From the NCBI RefSeq assembly GCF_030764225.1, contig NZ_JASAXH010000012.1: a stretch of DNA of 64,000 nucleotides; one strand, written 5' to 3'. This stretch comes from Phocoenobacter atlanticus. GTDB taxonomy: Bacteria > Pseudomonadota > Gammaproteobacteria > Enterobacterales > Pasteurellaceae. Under the pieces are notes generated by a model. That model ran no database searches. It saw only the letters and a program-made list of their open reading frames with translations, and had not been told where the DNA came from. This document shows positions 17,124 through 26,872 of this stretch, piece after piece. Each line of letters starts with the position of its first letter. Position 1 is the stretch's first letter. The position numbers and the translations under genes were made by a program.

Positions 17124-18816
17124 ATTTTTCCATAAAATAATTACTATCAAGAGTAAGTTGTAAGAATAAATTAAGCGGAATATCTACGTTATTTTGCTGT
17201 TTTCCAGTCATATCAAAGTACTTAAAACGCCCTTTACTTGGCTGTATCTGGTATTGTTTACCATCTGGCATTATTGCCACTCGCCATTTACTATTCGCAC
17301 TTAATAGCCACTTATGATTATTTTCATTTATTAGGTCAATACCTTGAGAGTAGTCTTTCGTTGAGTTTGTTACGCCAAAGAGATTGTTTAAAAGTGTTGG
17401 TAAAATATCTAAATGGCTGGATAGCTGTTCATAGGACTCTGTTTGCCCTTTCCAATACATAATCATAGGTACTTGAGTGCGTAATTTATCAAATGAATTC
17501 TTCATTTCCGTCTTTTTGCTTAAATCTGAGGTAATAATTACCACCGTATTTTGAAGCAATTTTTGTTCTGTTAGGGTACTCCAAATCTGAGCAATTTGTT
17601 TATCAAGAATTTGTTCTTTGGCTACTTTAAGATCTAAATAATTAAAAAATGGAGCGGTATGATAATTTTCTATCCACTTTTTCCATTGAATAATCATTTG
17701 CTGATTAGAGTGGGGAGTATGTAATTTTAATTGGTTGAATAATGAGCGGTGATAAATAGGTGCTTTAAATCCTTTGGCGGAAAACAGTCCAAATTTATAT
17801 TGGTTTTGTTTTAAAATATCAATTAATGGTGATGATTTTTGTTCATTTAAAATAGAATCAACATATTGCCCTGTTAATCCATAAAATAAATTAACAATAC
17901 TCGCCATTGCACTATCACCTGCAATGTAATGTTGAGTAAAATTAAGTGAATTTAGACGAATATCGACTAAATTTGGCATCTTTTCTAAAGAAATTGCCTT
18001 ATTACTTAAATTCGAAATATTTACAATAATTACATTTGTTTTCTCTTCTATTTTATCTGCGTTTAGTATTTTTTTAGGGTAATCTAAATAAAAGGCTTCT
18101 GGGCGACCGTGTTCTTTGATCTGTTGCTCTAAAACAGAATGATTGGCTAAACCGTGTTTTTCAAAAAATGTTTTTGCTGTCATTGGATAAGAGAGCGGAT
18201 AGTTTGATTTTTGTGCGGTAATTGGACGATAGAAAGTAATGTCTGCCCACGCATAAAAAAGATGTGTTGCAGTAAAACAACAAATGAAAAACAGTGCAAC
18301 AAATTTTCCCCATCTTTGACGAGCAAAGCGACGTAGCTTATGCCATATCCAATAAGAACTGATAATTTCTGCCATTAAAATGGCTAGAATAGGAATGATC
18401 ATTTGCCAATGAATTAAAGACGTCAGTTCTTTGGGGCGAATAAAAATTTTCCAAACCAGAGGAGATAAATGTAAATAGAGTGTTTTAAATATTTCCGTAT
18501 CAATTAACAGTATTACCATTCCAATCGTGGCAATAATTACTGAGGTAACTCGGAAAGCTAATTGGTTTCTGATAATAAAACTTAATGGAAACAGTAGTAA
18601 TAAATAAACAGCAAAAACGATAAAGCTAAAATGCCCAAATAAACTGATAAAGAAATACAATTTTCCTAACAAGGTATTTGGCCAGTCAGCATTGAATGCA
18701 TAACGAGAAGCAATAAAAAGGACAATACCAATATTAAAAAAACTAAACCAGTGTCCCCACGTGATACGTTGAGAAAGTGCTTCAGCTTCAGGTCGTTGTT
18801 GAAATAATTTAAACAT
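17122..18816 (-). CDS. yejM: Inner-membrane sulfatase-like protein YejM/PbgA (LapC)
   Basis: The product has 564 residues. The N-terminal half has five hydrophobic helices (about residues 20-175, the DUF3413 region) and is followed by a periplasmic alkaline-phosphatase/sulfatase-like domain. YejM/PbgA senses lipopolysaccharide at the periplasmic face of the inner membrane and controls LpxC turnover through LapB and FtsH in enterobacteria. It lies directly downstream of yejL (stop at 18818, start at 18816), the same pairing as in E. coli and H. influenzae. The role is transferred from the family and not tested in this lineage. Confidence 0.92.
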   Translation of the reverse strand: MFKLFQQRPEAEALSQRITWGHWFSFFNIGIVLFIASRYAFNADWPNTLLGKLYFFISLFGHFSFIVFAVYLLLLFPLSFIIRNQLAFRVTSVIIATIGMVILLIDTEIFKTLYLHLSPLVWKIFIRPKELTSLIHWQMIIPILAILMAEIISSYWIWHKLRRFARQRWGKFVALFFICCFTATHLFYAWADITFYRPITAQKSNYPLSYPMTAKTFFEKHGLANHSVLEQQIKEHGRPEAFYLDYPKKILNADKIEEKTNVIIVNISNLSNKAISLEKMPNLVDIRLNSLNFTQHYIAGDSAMASIVNLFYGLTGQYVDSILNEQKSSPLIDILKQNQYKFGLFSAKGFKAPIYHRSLFNQLKLHTPHSNQQMIIQWKKWIENYHTAPFFNYLDLKVAKEQILDKQIAQIWSTLTEQKLLQNTVVIITSDLSKKTEMKNSFDKLRTQVPMIMYWKGQTESYEQLSSHLDILPTLLNNLFGVTNSTKDYSQGIDLINENNHKWLLSANSKWRVAIMPDGKQYQIQPSKGRFKYFDMTGKQQNNVDIPLNLFLQLTLDSNYFMEK

Positions 18817-18817
18817 A

Positions 18818-19042
18818 TCAGTGTTTAGTCATTAATGAGTTTTTTAAAGCTTGTGAAAAGGTGTCTGCCAAATGTTCACGTTGTTCAGGGTCATTGATAT
18901 TATTCAGTAAAATATTGCTGACCATATTACCAAGCACCATTAATGAAAGATCAACAGGGGTTTTATTTTTTTCTAATACAGTAATCAATTCATTGAGTAG
19001 TGTATCTAATTGTTCATTGTTATATTTAGATTTTATAGCCAT
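18818..19042 (-). CDS. yejL: YejL (UPF0352/DUF1414) small protein
   Basis: The product has 74 residues: MAIKSKYNNEQLDTLLNE then LSLMVLGNMVSNILLNN and a C-terminal helix. This is the conserved UPF0352 family protein found next to yejM. It is helical, acidic and has no known activity. The tight linkage to yejM suggests co-expression and perhaps a related envelope role. Confidence 0.92.
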   Translation of the reverse strand: MAIKSKYNNEQLDTLLNELITVLEKNKTPVDLSLMVLGNMVSNILLNNINDPEQREHLADTFSQALKNSLMTKH

Positions 19043-19114
19043 AGTAAAAATTTTTGTAAGATAATTGGAATAATAATAACATAAATTTGTAAATTTTTAT
19101 GTAGATCTTACCGC

Positions 19115-19987
19115 TTATTTTTTGAGGGTAACTTTCAGTATTCTTCCAATATCCGTTAAGCTATTGACAGTGATGACACCTGCTTCTTGTAATACTCGAT
19201 ATTTCTCTTCTGCGGTTCCTTTTCCTCCGCTAATAATTGCCCCTGCGTGTCCCATTCTTTTTCCTTTTGGGGCAGTTATTCCTGCGATGTAGCCAATCAC
19301 TGGTTTGGTGATATGCTGTTTAATAAATTCAGCGGCTTCTTCTTCGGCAGTTCCTCCGATTTCCCCAATCATTACTATTGCTTCTGTTTGTGGATCTTGC
19401 TCAAAGAGTTTTAAAATATCAATAAAACTAGAGCCTGAGATAGGATCTCCACCAATGCCGACACAAGTCGATTGCCCTAATCCTGCATCCGTGGTTTGTT
19501 TTACTGCTTCATAGGTCAGTGTTCCAGAGCGAGAAATAATCCCAATTTTGCCTTTTTTGTGAATATGAGCAGGCATAATCCCAACTTTGCATTCATCTGG
19601 CGTGATGACTCCCGGACAATTTGGACCTATCATCATTGTCTCACTTTGGTTCAAACGTTGTTTTACCTCAAGCATATCTAATACAGGGATACCTTCTGTA
19701 ATACAAATAATGAGTTTAATACCGCCATCGATTGCTTCTAAAATAGCATCTTTACAGCCACTTGCAGGTACGTAAATAACAGACACTGTTGCTCCCGTAT
19801 TGTTTACGGCATCACGCACAGTATTAAAAACCGGTAAGCCTAAATGCGTAGTTCCTCCTTTATTTGGAGATACGCCACCCACAAGCTGTGTACCATAAGC
19901 CAGTGCATCGGTGCAATGTAAGGTGCCTTGACTACCCGTAAATCCCTGACAAATTACCTTACTATTTTTATCGATTAAAATTGCCAT
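19115..19987 (-). CDS. sucD: Succinyl-CoA ligase alpha subunit SucD
   Basis: The product has 290 residues from MAILIDKNSKVICQGFTGSQGT. The CoA-binding Rossmann part holds FTGSQGTLH and GPNCPGVITP, and the phosphohistidine loop is GHAGAIISGGKGTAEEK (active His near 247). With SucC it interconverts succinyl-CoA and succinate with nucleotide phosphorylation. The start at 19987 is supported by AAGGAA; a longer frame to 20014 exists but is not family-like. The gene overlaps the end of sucC by 20 bases, so translation is probably coupled. Confidence 0.96.
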   Translation of the reverse strand: MAILIDKNSKVICQGFTGSQGTLHCTDALAYGTQLVGGVSPNKGGTTHLGLPVFNTVRDAVNNTGATVSVIYVPASGCKDAILEAIDGGIKLIICITEGIPVLDMLEVKQRLNQSETMMIGPNCPGVITPDECKVGIMPAHIHKKGKIGIISRSGTLTYEAVKQTTDAGLGQSTCVGIGGDPISGSSFIDILKLFEQDPQTEAIVMIGEIGGTAEEEAAEFIKQHITKPVIGYIAGITAPKGKRMGHAGAIISGGKGTAEEKYRVLQEAGVITVNSLTDIGRILKVTLKK

Positions 19988-21161
19988 TATTGATTTCCTT
20001 ATTTTTTTTTGCAACCTCTACGGCAAGTTGTGTTGCCTGTGTAAGGTTTGTTGCACTGATAATATTTAAGTGACATTCAGAAAGAATATGATGAGCAATT
20101 TCAGCATTATTACCTTCTAAACGTACAATGACGGGAATTTCAATTCCGATTTCATTGACTGCGGCAATAATTCCTTTTGCGATTAAATCACAACGTACAA
20201 TACCGCCAAAAATATTGACTAAAATAACGTTAATATCGTGATCTGATAAAATTAACTTAAATGCCTCTGTTACTCGTTCAGCCGTAATTTTACCTCCCAC
20301 ATCAAGAAAATTAGCAGGATGTCCACCAAAGGCTTTTATACTATCCATTGTTCCCATTGCAAGCCCAGCACCATTGACCACACAGCCAATATTACCTTTG
20401 AGGGCAACATAGTTTAACTGATAAGATTCTGCAATGACTTCTCGAGGATCTTGTTGAGTAGGATCATTAAATTGTTGTAATTCAGTTTGGCGGTAGAGAG
20501 CATTATCATCCACAATCATTTTGGCATCTAAGCAGACCAAATCCCCTGTTTGAGTAATGGCAAGAGGGTTAATTTCTAATAAGGATAAATCTTTTTGCTT
20601 AAATAAGGTCACGAGCTGCATAAAAAATTGTGTAAATTGTTTAACTTGATTGCCTTGCAATCCTAATTTAAATGCTAATTCACGTCCTTGATAAGGCATT
20701 GCACCTAAGGGGTCAATAATCGTTTTATAAATTAAATCAGGGTGTGCTTGAGCAATCTCTTCAATGTTTACTCCTCCTTCACTTGAGGCAATAAATACAA
20801 TTTTTTGTAATGAGCGATCAATGACAACACTGATATAAATTTCACGTTCAATTGCTGTATTTTCTTCTACATAAATGGTGTGTACAGGCAACCCCATAGG
20901 AGCAGTTTGATAAGTCACTAATTGCCTTCCAAATCTTTGATTGGCAAAGGTTAATGCATCCGCTTCATTGCTTACTACTTTTATTCCACCTGCTTTACCT
21001 CGTCCACCAGTATGCACTTGGCATTTCAATACCCATTGTGATGATTGAATATGTTGTAACGCTTGTTTTATTTGTGCTAAATTCTGACAAGCTATTCCTT
21101 TAGGAATAGCAATATCATATTGAGCTAGCAGTTGTTTAGCTTGATATTCGTGTAAGTTCAT
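19968..21161 (-). CDS. sucC: Succinyl-CoA ligase beta subunit SucC
   Basis: The product has 397 residues, about nine more than E. coli SucC, with the extra length at the C-terminus (VAKKNKEINNGNFNR) where the reading overlaps sucD. It has an ATP-grasp fold: MNLHEYQAKQLL start, GGRGKAGGIK nucleotide-binding region, LEINPLAIT, and GAGLAMGTMD with NIFGGIVRCD toward the C-terminus. It binds nucleotide and pairs with SucD. Its ATG directly abuts the stop of sbcB with no gap. No sucAB genes are nearby. Confidence 0.96.
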   Translation of the reverse strand: MNLHEYQAKQLLAQYDIAIPKGIACQNLAQIKQALQHIQSSQWVLKCQVHTGGRGKAGGIKVVSNEADALTFANQRFGRQLVTYQTAPMGLPVHTIYVEENTAIEREIYISVVIDRSLQKIVFIASSEGGVNIEEIAQAHPDLIYKTIIDPLGAMPYQGRELAFKLGLQGNQVKQFTQFFMQLVTLFKQKDLSLLEINPLAITQTGDLVCLDAKMIVDDNALYRQTELQQFNDPTQQDPREVIAESYQLNYVALKGNIGCVVNGAGLAMGTMDSIKAFGGHPANFLDVGGKITAERVTEAFKLILSDHDINVILVNIFGGIVRCDLIAKGIIAAVNEIGIEIPVIVRLEGNNAEIAHHILSECHLNIISATNLTQATQLAVEVAKKNKEINNGNFNR

Positions 21162-22703
21162 TTAGATTAACTCTCTCAATACTTTAAGTTTTTGTTGCTT
21201 ATCACAATCTTGCTCCGCCACTTTATTTAACTTATCAATTAAATCATCATTTTTATCTTCTTTAATATAACTGACAGGCTGAATTTGTGAAATTTGCTCA
21301 GCATAAGCGGTCAGATCTTCTAATAATTTTACCTTTTCTTCATCATCGTGATATTGATTAAATAGCTCATTAATTGATTGACTGAATTGTTGTGCCTTTT
21401 CATTAATTTGTTGATCACAATATTTTTGCCAACGAATTTGTTCGCTACGAGTGAGTGTGTGAGGATAGTGTCTGGCACGATAATTGAATAGTAATTTTTC
21501 TACACGAGGATCACTAAATTTTAAGCCGTGATTGGCTAATTCTTCAGGTTTAAGGGTGCGTAAAATTGCCATATTATTTTTATCTGCATTAGAAAAAAAG
21601 GATTCATACAGCGTAAGTTCAACATTGGTCGCTTCTGCAAAGGTTCGCTCTTCACTGAAGATATCGCTTACTTTCTCTCGAATTAAATTTTTATGTTGTT
21701 TTAAACGTTTTAAATTTTCTAAACAGTAGCTACGATCGATCCCTAAACGATCGGCATTTTCAGGTAATAAGGTTTTTGCAGGTGCAATAATAGGGCATTT
21801 GTTAATATGCACTAATTTTAACGGAACAGAATACAAGCCTTGTTCTTCTAATAATGCTTTTTTCGTATAAAGTCGTTCTTGTAAAACACGAGGATCTTCA
21901 TTAAGCAAATCATCAACATTACCCGCTAAATCACACACAATTACGGCATTTTGATTGGTTGGATGCCACGCAATAGGTACCACCCACGCAGTATTTCCAC
22001 GATAATTGCCCAGCATTCCAGATACGTGAACAAGAGGCGTCATTTCACCTGTGTCGATCATTTTTTCAATGGCTTTTTTGCCACGATTTTCAAAGAAAAA
22101 TTGGAATAATTTTGGTTGTTTTTGTTTAATCAACTTTGCCATTCCAATGGTTGCATACACGTCTGCCATCGCATCGTGGGCATCACTATGCTCAATACCA
22201 TTGGCTTTAGTTAAATTTTCTAATTTAAAGCTTGGATTACCTTCCTCATCATACGCCCAATTTATACCATCAGGACGTAACGCATAACAGGCTCGTACTA
22301 CATCAAGCAAATCCCAACGAGAGTTACCATTTTTCCAGCTATATTCATAAGGATCAAAAAAGTTACGAAAGAAAGTATAACGTGTCATTTCATCATCATA
22401 ACGAATATTGTTATAGCCCATTACACAAGTATTCGGTTGGCTAAATTCTTGATGAATACGCTCACTAAATTCAGGTTCAACCAAGCCTTCTTTATTGCAG
22501 TGTTGAGGTGTAATACCTGTTACCATTACTGCTTCAGGTGAAGGTAAATAATCAGGTGTTTGCTTGCAATAAAACATTACTGGTTTGCCGATGATATTAA
22601 AATCACTGTCAGTACGAATACCTGCAAATTGAGCAGGGCGGTCACTGGCTGGATTAATTCCAAAACTTTCGTAGTCGTAAATAAAAAAGGTCTGTTTATT
22701 CAT
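21162..22703 (-). CDS. sbcB: Exodeoxyribonuclease I (SbcB)
   Basis: The product has 513 residues against 475 in E. coli. It is a DEDDh 3'-5' exonuclease: DYESFG (Asp10, Glu12) starts the Exo I motif, GYNNIRYDDEMTRY is next, and HSDAHDAMADV is the Exo III motif. An SH3-like domain and a helical C-terminal domain follow. It degrades single-stranded DNA and takes part in recombination and mismatch repair. It is the first gene of an unusual sbcB-sucC-sucD cluster with no space between sbcB and sucC. Confidence 0.95.
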   Translation of the reverse strand: MNKQTFFIYDYESFGINPASDRPAQFAGIRTDSDFNIIGKPVMFYCKQTPDYLPSPEAVMVTGITPQHCNKEGLVEPEFSERIHQEFSQPNTCVMGYNNIRYDDEMTRYTFFRNFFDPYEYSWKNGNSRWDLLDVVRACYALRPDGINWAYDEEGNPSFKLENLTKANGIEHSDAHDAMADVYATIGMAKLIKQKQPKLFQFFFENRGKKAIEKMIDTGEMTPLVHVSGMLGNYRGNTAWVVPIAWHPTNQNAVIVCDLAGNVDDLLNEDPRVLQERLYTKKALLEEQGLYSVPLKLVHINKCPIIAPAKTLLPENADRLGIDRSYCLENLKRLKQHKNLIREKVSDIFSEERTFAEATNVELTLYESFFSNADKNNMAILRTLKPEELANHGLKFSDPRVEKLLFNYRARHYPHTLTRSEQIRWQKYCDQQINEKAQQFSQSINELFNQYHDDEEKVKLLEDLTAYAEQISQIQPVSYIKEDKNDDLIDKLNKVAEQDCDKQQKLKVLRELI

Positions 22704-23194
22704 TGCTTATTTTGATAGTAAATTTGGAGGAATTGTAGCATAAATTTATAACGGTAAAAATTATAAAAATAACTGATATATTTGTTGTAGGGGAGTGATT
22801 AGCAAACGTAGTTTGCGTATATCCTCCCATAGCTTGATATAAAAATTCCCACAAAATATTATTAGCCATAAATATAGCGGGTAGATCAAATCAAAAATTT
22901 ACAAATTTAATAATTTCACATATATACGTAGGGTGGATACACAAAACGTAGCGTCAAAGTATGCATTGACGAATGGATATTCAGAAATTTGGGATAAATG
23001 TGATGATATTATAATTGTGCAAAATAGATAGAAAACAGGGTATCCCCAGCTTCTACAATATGATTACATTTTTATGCTCTTGATTAGTTATATTTTATCA
23101 GTAAGATATTTAAAATAAATAAGCGGGTAGTTAGCGGAGTTAAATTCGCAAATGTTGGAAGTTAATATAAAAAGAGATCATAAGAGAAATTAAA
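22704..23194. other. 491-bp intergenic region without a gene
   Basis: The region lies between the divergent sbcB and the IgaA-like gene, so both promoters should lie here. A hairpin GCAAACgtaGTTTGC within a larger GGGAG...CTCCC pairing lies at about 22792-22829. At about 22929-22978 a GTAGGGTGGATAC stretch is followed by GCGTCAAAGTATGCATTGACG, like a decayed repeat element. A partial ACAGGGTATCC at 23036 recalls the palindromes at 48144 and 51366. No open frame of note. Confidence 0.5.
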
Positions 23195-25246
23195 ATGCAA
23201 AGCTTATTAATACTTATTGTTATTATTACATCGACTTATGGGGCATTTTCTGCTCTTAAATACTTAACTTTGTCTCTAGAAAGCCAAAATCGATTAAAAC
23301 ATCCAACTAATCCTATTCGTAAAATAACAGAGCAAGAAAAAGTGTTTTTATCCTCCCATTTAACTATTCATTCTTTGTCACTGGTTTCTGATCAGATTTA
23401 TCAACTCAATAATGCAAAAATTACCTTTGCAAAATTATTTCTTCCAAGAATGAAGAAAACAAGCGTTAAAATACAGGCTGACGGCATTAATATCTTTTTT
23501 CCTTATCCTTTAGATAATTTTTTGATAGCAGAAAATACCATTGAATACGTGGTGACTAAAGTTGGGCGTGAACTGTATGCGACCGCTATATCAGTGAATG
23601 GGCATAATTTTTTACAACCAAATATTGAATTATGGGGATTTAAACCAGAAGCAAAAGTTTTATCTACTCGTAATGAAAGCAAAATAGAATATCGTGTTAG
23701 ACAAAGCAAAATAAGTTATGGTTGGGGGCTGTTTTATTTCTGTTTAGCGTTGTTATTTTGTTTGATGAGTTTAATGTCTGAACAAATGCTTTTTTTAAAT
23801 ATATGGCAAAGTGCAGCGGTGATTAGCATAGTGTTGATGATTTATAGTGTACTAAAAACAAAATCCAAAAATGCTGTTATAAAAGAAGTAAAAAGGATTA
23901 AAGGCACACCAAAATTTTTGCCAACTAAACACTTAGAAGATGTCAGAGTAACCCTATCAACTTACTTTGTTGGTTTAAATTTTCCGACTACAGAAGGTTA
24001 TAAAAATCAATTAAATGATAAAAATAAAAGCCAACAAGAGAGTACCGAAGCAGAAGTGGTATTTGATGAAAAGAGTAAGCATTACACCTTATTAAGTGTT
24101 GCAAATGGTTTATCCGTTGAAGAACATTATAAAAAACATCCACCAAGACCAAATGATCGTTTAGGGGCATTTTCTTTTTTTGCTATGTTATGGTTTGCTC
24201 TATTTTATTTCACCACACCGCCATTATTAGAAAATATTACTGCTGTAGAGCATTATTTATTGAAAAATAATCATAAAATACTCTCTCAACCTAAGGAATT
24301 ATTAAATGCAAAAAGGGGGGATTATGTTGATTTTATCGATTTAACAAATAATGTGGATGTAGAAATTGATCATTCAAATCAACTCGACCCTAATGCTATT
24401 CGTATTTTCCCTAAAGAGCGACTACAACTACCACAAGATTCTGATGAACTCATTGCTTTAGCAGAAGGTGATTTTTTTGAAATAGAAAACAGTTACTCAC
24501 GTTTAAAGGATATTTATTTTTCAAGAAAATACAGTGGATTGAAAAATAATTTATCTCAACCACCAGAACAAGAAATTATATCTAGCTATTCAATGGGTTC
24601 TGCACCTGTGGTTAAAATTATTGAACCAAATAACCTGCTGAATTTATTAGATAAAGTATGTTCAGAGAAACTCACAAATTCTTGTGAACAGCTATATCAA
24701 GATTTAGCACAACAATTTTCAACACCCCAAAATTTGTATTTAATTCATCTTTATCAAGACTATAAAAATAAGCCACTTCCTGTTGCAGAATTTAAACAGT
24801 ATTTTGGTTATGAAAGATTATTAACATTACAACAAACTGTAAATATTTTACGTAATACGGTTATGCACTGGGCAAATCAACATAGACAAAAAAATAAACA
24901 AATTAAAGATATTGCTAATCTTACTCAGGATCGTGGGGGGATTATTTTAAAAAGAGAAGGTATTTTAAATGAAATTGTGCCTTATAGTTCTTTTGATACC
25001 ATAATGGACAAAATTCAAAAGGTACAAAAGAGGCAGAATACTAAAAAGAGTATTGCAGGCGTGATCAGTAAGGTTTCTACTACAAAAGGTATTTTAACTC
25101 TTGATCTCATAAAACCAACCAAAGTATATAACAGACATTCTATAACCATAGTTGTGGCTAAATGTTTGATTTTTATCGTAATGTTATTGGTGCTTTTATC
25201 TTATATTTTTCCAGCAAGGTATCCTAAAAGCAATATTAAAAAATAA
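23195..25246 (+). CDS. IgaA/YrfF/UmoB-like inner-membrane protein, paralogue 1
   Basis: The product has 683 residues (IgaA of Salmonella about 710). Predicted topology matches IgaA: TM1 at 3-20, a cytoplasmic domain, TM2/TM3 at about 177-221, a second cytoplasmic domain, TM4 at about 323-345, a periplasmic domain of about 300 residues, and TM5 near 650-672. Remembered IgaA segments have counterparts: NTIEYVV...SVNGHNFLQ against NTVELI...SLNGHTLQ, EVKRIKGTPK against EIHCLRGTPRR, and RGGIILKREG against PGGFLIVSDEG. Two Cys in the periplasmic part (VCSEKLTNSCEQL) match the spacing style of IgaA disulfide partners. IgaA restrains the Rcs phosphorelay in enterobacteria; whether this protein does is unknown. 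The family call is mine from memory and needs a profile search. Confidence 0.65.
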   Translation: MQSLLILIVIITSTYGAFSALKYLTLSLESQNRLKHPTNPIRKITEQEKVFLSSHLTIHSLSLVSDQIYQLNNAKITFAKLFLPRMKKTSVKIQADGINIFFPYPLDNFLIAENTIEYVVTKVGRELYATAISVNGHNFLQPNIELWGFKPEAKVLSTRNESKIEYRVRQSKISYGWGLFYFCLALLFCLMSLMSEQMLFLNIWQSAAVISIVLMIYSVLKTKSKNAVIKEVKRIKGTPKFLPTKHLEDVRVTLSTYFVGLNFPTTEGYKNQLNDKNKSQQESTEAEVVFDEKSKHYTLLSVANGLSVEEHYKKHPPRPNDRLGAFSFFAMLWFALFYFTTPPLLENITAVEHYLLKNNHKILSQPKELLNAKRGDYVDFIDLTNNVDVEIDHSNQLDPNAIRIFPKERLQLPQDSDELIALAEGDFFEIENSYSRLKDIYFSRKYSGLKNNLSQPPEQEIISSYSMGSAPVVKIIEPNNLLNLLDKVCSEKLTNSCEQLYQDLAQQFSTPQNLYLIHLYQDYKNKPLPVAEFKQYFGYERLLTLQQTVNILRNTVMHWANQHRQKNKQIKDIANLTQDRGGIILKREGILNEIVPYSSFDTIMDKIQKVQKRQNTKKSIAGVISKVSTTKGILTLDLIKPTKVYNRHSITIVVAKCLIFIVMLLVLLSYIFPARYPKSNIKK

Positions 25247-25311
25247 GCGGTCACTTAATTGAATAAATTTACCAAATTTAGAATGAGGTGAAGCGGTATT
25301 CTTTTCTATTT

Positions 25312-25365
25312 AAGCGGTACGATTTTCCCCTAAATTTGCAAATTTATGGTAGGATCGTACCGCTT
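25312..25365. terminator. Inverted uptake-signal hairpin
   Basis: AAGCGGTACGAT at 25312-25323 pairs perfectly with ATCGTACCGCTT at 25354-25365. It lies between the IgaA-like gene and thiI and can act as a terminator as well as an uptake site. Confidence 0.6.
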
Positions 25366-25406
25366 TATTATTTACAGAACAACAATTAGAAAACAAACAA
25401 CAGATT

Positions 25407-26855
25407 ATGAAATTTATTATTAAACTTTTTCCTGAAATTATGATTAAGAGTGATTCGGTTCGTAAACGCTTTATCAAAATTTTAACCAGCAATATCCGTA
25501 ATACCTTAATTAAACACGATGAAACTGTGACAGTTGTGCGTAATTGGGATTTTATTGAAGTCCGCACCAAAGATGAAACAAAAAAACAGCTTGTGTTAGA
25601 TTTATTGCAACGCACACCTGGTATTCATCATATTTTAGAAGTGGAAGAAACGCCTTTCACCGATATGCACGATATTTTTGAACAAACGTATCTTGCTGTA
25701 AAAGATCAGTTAGAAAATAAAACCTTTTGTGTACGTGTAAAACGCAAAGGAAAACACGAATTCCGTTCGATTGATTTAGAGCGTTATATTGGCGGTGGAT
25801 TAAATCAGCGTATTGAATCAGCAAAAGTAAAATTAACCAAGCCAGACGTGACGGTTCGTGTGGATATTGATCACGATAAAATGCTATTTATTAGAGAACG
25901 CTATCAAGGGCTAGGTGGCTATCCTATCGGTACCCAAGAAGATGTGCTTTCTCTGATTTCTGGCGGTTTTGATTCAGGTGTTTCAAGTTATATGCTATTA
26001 AGACGTGGTTCTCGTGTGCATTATTGTTTCTTTAATCTAGGTGGAGTAGCTCACGAAATCGGAGTGAAACAAATGGCGTATCATATTTGGAGCCGTTATA
26101 GTACATCTCACAAAGTGCGTTTTATTGCGGTTAATTTTGAAGATGTGGTCGGTGAAATCTTAGAAAAAGTTGAAAATGGTCAAATGGGGGTAATTTTAAA
26201 ACGTATGATGGTGCGAGCAGCAAGTAAAGTTGCTGAACGTTTTAATATTGAGGCTATTGTGACAGGAGAAGCCTTAGGACAAGTTTCAAGCCAAACCTTA
26301 ACCAATTTACGTTTAATTGATAAAGCCTCCGAGCGTTTAGTGTTGCGTCCGTTAATCACTCACGATAAAGAACAAATTATTGCAATGGCGAAACAAATTG
26401 GCACAGATGATATTGCCAAAAGTATGCCAGAATTTTGTGGCGTGATTTCTAAAAATCCAACCGTAAAAGCCATTGAAAGTAAAATTTTAGAAGAAGAAAA
26501 TCACTTTAATTTTGAGATTTTAAATCAAGCCGTTGAGAATGCTGATGTGTTAGATATTCGAGAAATTGCAGCTCAAACAGAAAAAGAAGTTGTGGCGGTT
26601 GAAACAACTTCTGAATTTAGTGACAATGATATTGTTTTAGATATTCGTAGCCCTGAAGAAGTGGATGAAGTCGCTTTTGAATTGGAGGGTGTGGAAGTGA
26701 AACATTTACCTTTTTATAAATTATCAAGTCAGTTTGGTGAGTTAGATCAGTCTAAAAACTATTTGCTTTATTGTAGTAGAGGAGTGATGAGTAAATTACA
26801 GGCACTTTACTTAAAAGAGAAAGGTTTTATGAATGTGAAAGTGTTCATCATTTAA
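25407..26855 (+). CDS. thiI: tRNA 4-thiouridine synthase ThiI
   Basis: The product has 482 residues, the same as E. coli ThiI. It has an NFLD/THUMP N-terminal region, the PP-loop SGGFDSG at 185-191, Cys344 in PEFCGVIS, and a C-terminal rhodanese domain with catalytic Cys456 in LLYCSRGVMS. It takes sulfur from IscS and installs 4-thiouridine in tRNA; the rhodanese domain also serves thiamine thiazole synthesis in bacteria with this longer form. Both key cysteines are kept. The next gene starts 17 bases later in the same direction. Confidence 0.97.
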   Translation: MKFIIKLFPEIMIKSDSVRKRFIKILTSNIRNTLIKHDETVTVVRNWDFIEVRTKDETKKQLVLDLLQRTPGIHHILEVEETPFTDMHDIFEQTYLAVKDQLENKTFCVRVKRKGKHEFRSIDLERYIGGGLNQRIESAKVKLTKPDVTVRVDIDHDKMLFIRERYQGLGGYPIGTQEDVLSLISGGFDSGVSSYMLLRRGSRVHYCFFNLGGVAHEIGVKQMAYHIWSRYSTSHKVRFIAVNFEDVVGEILEKVENGQMGVILKRMMVRAASKVAERFNIEAIVTGEALGQVSSQTLTNLRLIDKASERLVLRPLITHDKEQIIAMAKQIGTDDIAKSMPEFCGVISKNPTVKAIESKILEEENHFNFEILNQAVENADVLDIREIAAQTEKEVVAVETTSEFSDNDIVLDIRSPEEVDEVAFELEGVEVKHLPFYKLSSQFGELDQSKNYLLYCSRGVMSKLQALYLKEKGFMNVKVFII

Positions 26856-26872
26856 TTAATAAAGGAAATCCA

